This document shows, in pieces, positions 62,141-64,000 of a stretch of DNA of 64,000 nucleotides; within the stretch, counting starts at the first letter, position 1; each line of letters opens with the position of its first letter. The stretch spans positions 186,001-250,000 of the forward strand of contig NZ_SODU01000005.1 of NCBI RefSeq assembly GCF_004366075.1. The letters are read 5' to 3'. Origin of the DNA: Kribbella pratensis (GTDB lineage: Bacteria; Actinomycetota; Actinomycetes; Propionibacteriales; Kribbellaceae). The notes under the pieces are model-generated. The model was not told where the DNA came from. It worked only from the letters and a program-made list of their open reading frames with translations, and made no database searches. The translations under genes and the position numbers were made by a program.

Positions 62141-63808
62141 CTAGATGCAGACAGCGCCTTCGGAGGCGGAGCGGACCAGGCGGGTGTACTTGCCGAGGAC
62201 GCCCTTGGTGATGGCCGGGGTCTTCGGGGTCCAGCCCACGCGGCGGCGTTCGAGTTCCTCGGGGTCGACGTGGAGTTCGAGGGTGCGGTTCTTGACGTCG
62301 AGGGTGATCCGGTCGCCGTCCCGGACGAAGGCGATCGGGCCGCCGTCGACGGCTTCCGGCGCCACGTGCCCCACGCAGAGTCCCGTCGTACCGCCGGAGA
62401 AACGGCCGTCGGTGAGCAGCAGGACGTCCTTGCCGAGGCCCGCACCCTTGATCGCGCCGGTGACCGCGAGCATCTCGCGCATGCCGGGGCCGCCCTTCGG
62501 GCCTTCGTACCGGATCACCACCACGTCGCCGGGATTCAGCGAGCCGACCGCGTCCATCGCACCACGCTCGCCGTCGAACACCCGCGCCGTACCTTCGAAG
62601 ACGTCCGAGTCGAAGCCGGCGCTCTTCACCACCGCGCCCTCGGGCGCGAGCGAGCCGTGCAGGATCGTGATGCCGCCGGTGCCGTGGATCGGCTTGTCCA
62701 GCGCGCGGATGATGGTGCCGTCGACATCCGGTGGCGCGATGTCGGCGAGGTTCTCGGCCATCGTCTTGCCGGTCACCGTCAGGCAGTCGCCGTGCAGCAG
62801 GCCGGCGTCGAGCAGCGCGCGCATGATCACCGGGATGCCGCCGACGCGGTCGACGTCGGTCATCACATAGCGGCCGAACGGCTTGAGATCACCGAGATGC
62901 GGGACCCGGTCGCCGATCCGGTTGAAGTCGTCGAGGCTCAGATCGACCTCGGCCTCACGGGCGATCGCGAGGAGATGGAGTACGGCGTTCGTCGAGCCGC
63001 CGAGTGCCATCACCACGGCGATCGCGTTCTCGAACGCTTCCTTGGTGAGGATCTGGCGGGCCGTGATGCCTTTCCGCAGCAGCCCGACGACGGCCTCGCC
63101 GGACCTGCGGGCGTACCCGTCGCGGCGGCGGTCCACCGCCGGCGGGGCGGCCGAGCCCGGGAGCGACATGCCGAGGGCTTCGGCGGACGCCGCCATGGTG
63201 TTGGCGGTGTACATGCCGCCGCAGGCACCTTCGCCGGGGCAGATCGCGCGCTCGACCGCGTCGACCTCGTCCTGGGTGATCAGGCCGCGGACACAGGCGC
63301 CGACCGCCTCGAAGGCGTCGATGATCGTGACGTCCTTGTCGCCGAGCTTGCCCGGCATGATCGAACCGGCGTACAGGAACACCGACGCCAGATCGAGCCG
63401 GGCCGCGGCCATCAGCATGCCCGGCAGCGACTTGTCGCAGCCGGCCAGCAGGACCGAACCGTCCAGCCGCTCGGCCTCCATCACGGTCTCGACCGAGTCC
63501 GCGATGATCTCGCGGCTGACGAGCGAGTAGTGCATGCCGACGTGGCCCATCGAGATGCCGTCGGACACGCTGATCGTGCCGAACTCGAGCGGGTATCCAG
63601 CGGCCGCGTGCACGCCGTCCTTGACCGCCTTGGCGAGCCGGTCCAGCGACAGGTTGCACGGGGTGATCTCGTTCCAGCTCGACGCGACGCCGATCTGTGG
63701 CTTGACCCAGTCGTCGTCCCCCATCCCGACCGCGCGCAGCATGCCTCTGCTGGCGGTCGCTTCCAATCCGTCGGTGACTGTCCGGCTGCGGGGCTTCACA
63801 TCGACCAT
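62141..63808 (-). CDS. ilvD: Dihydroxy-acid dehydratase
   Basis: 555 residues. [21 protein letters not shown] and [17 protein letters not shown] and [13 protein letters not shown] hold Fe-S cysteines and Mg ligands. Dehydrates dihydroxy acids of Ile and Val synthesis. ATG 63808 has TAGGGT six bases upstream, so a leaderless mRNA. Monocistronic, divergent from a methyltransferase gene; the 77 bases between it and the ilvB leader hold the ilvB promoter. Confidence 0.96.
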   Translation of the reverse strand: MVDVKPRSRTVTDGLEATASRGMLRAVGMGDDDWVKPQIGVASSWNEITPCNLSLDRLAKAVKDGVHAAAGYPLEFGTISVSDGISMGHVGMHYSLVSREIIADSVETVMEAERLDGSVLLAGCDKSLPGMLMAAARLDLASVFLYAGSIMPGKLGDKDVTIIDAFEAVGACVRGLITQDEVDAVERAICPGEGACGGMYTANTMAASAEALGMSLPGSAAPPAVDRRRDGYARRSGEAVVGLLRKGITARQILTKEAFENAIAVVMALGGSTNAVLHLLAIAREAEVDLSLDDFNRIGDRVPHLGDLKPFGRYVMTDVDRVGGIPVIMRALLDAGLLHGDCLTVTGKTMAENLADIAPPDVDGTIIRALDKPIHGTGGITILHGSLAPEGAVVKSAGFDSDVFEGTARVFDGERGAMDAVGSLNPGDVVVIRYEGPKGGPGMREMLAVTGAIKGAGLGKDVLLLTDGRFSGGTTGLCVGHVAPEAVDGGPIAFVRDGDRITLDVKNRTLELHVDPEELERRRVGWTPKTPAITKGVLGKYTRLVRSASEGAVCI

Positions 63809-63852
63809 GCCGCCACCCTATTCCTGGGTCGCCGCCCAGTAAGGTGCGGTGG

Positions 63853-64000
63853 GTGATCGATGACCCGTACGGCGACCAGCAGTTGGTGGAGCTCTACGAC
63901 CTGGACAACCCGGCCGGGGAGGATCACGACTATTACCGCGCTTTGGCCGAGGGCACTGCGAAGGTCCTGGACTTCGGTTGTGGAACCGGTCTGCTCACCC
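63853..64000 (+). CDS. SAM-dependent methyltransferase, 3' partial
   Basis: The first 49 codons are seen. IDDPYGDQQLVELYDLDNPAGE is followed by KVLDFGCGTGLLT, motif I of class I methyltransferases. GTG 63853 is the likely start because TAAGGT ends seven bases upstream. The gene runs out of the window on the right. Confidence 0.75.
   Translation, partial: MIDDPYGDQQLVELYDLDNPAGEDHDYYRALAEGTAKVLDFGCGTGLLT

Overview
This window is about 64 kb of high-GC actinobacterial chromosome. Gene content and style (two carbohydrate ABC operons with ROK or LacI regulators, an HU protein with a long Lys/Ala/Pro tail, CofC for coenzyme F420, an NdgR-like IclR regulator facing leuCD, many GTG starts and ATGA/GTGA overlaps) fit the Propionibacteriales. 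A Kribbella-like organism is my best guess, from memory of gene neighbourhoods and not from any search. There is no rRNA, CRISPR array, transposase or prophage, so this looks like core chromosome with a few accessory islands.

Layout. (1) 0-7 kb: the end of an MFS exporter, a sugar isomerase/dehydrogenase pair facing a ROK regulator, then plsC-gpsA-APH-like kinase. (2) 7-13 kb: cofC, a small cold-shock-like protein, HU, a CorA transporter with a structured leader that encodes a 20-residue peptide, then leuCD facing the IclR regulator. (3) 13-25 kb: 2'-5' RNA ligase-like protein, HdeD-like membrane protein, VOC protein, a nucleoside uptake and hydrolysis operon under LacI control (two abutting operators), and a SARP-type ATPase regulator beside divergent hemerythrin and PNPOx-like genes that share a symmetric array of 11-bp-spaced repeats. 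(4) 25-33 kb: tRNA-Glu, tRNA-Gln, FAH-gltX-CPBP operon, GNAT and glycosylase-like genes, two methyltransferases, a Fic protein. (5) 33-38 kb: a DinB-family gene with a textbook Gram-positive LexA box, then nrdA-nrdB under an array of NrdR-like boxes; the NrdB radical tyrosine is Phe, the mark of Mn/Fe class Ic enzymes. (6) 38-48 kb: MarR-MFS-isochorismatase-like operon, and a second sugar ABC/ROK locus facing a dehydrogenase-epimerase-glycosidase operon. (7) 48-64 kb: a branched-chain amino acid and serine region (cimA, ilvE, leuB, serA, ilvC, ilvN, ilvB, ilvD) with leader peptides and attenuator-like terminators before cimA and ilvB, plus an internally deleted response regulator.

Together leuCD, leuB, cimA, ilvBNC, ilvD and ilvE give nearly the whole Ile/Val/Leu pathway. 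LeuA and IlvA are not here, and CimA would supply 2-oxobutyrate without threonine deaminase. Many promoters have a TANNNT -10 box only 6-8 bases before the start codon, so leaderless mRNAs are probably common.
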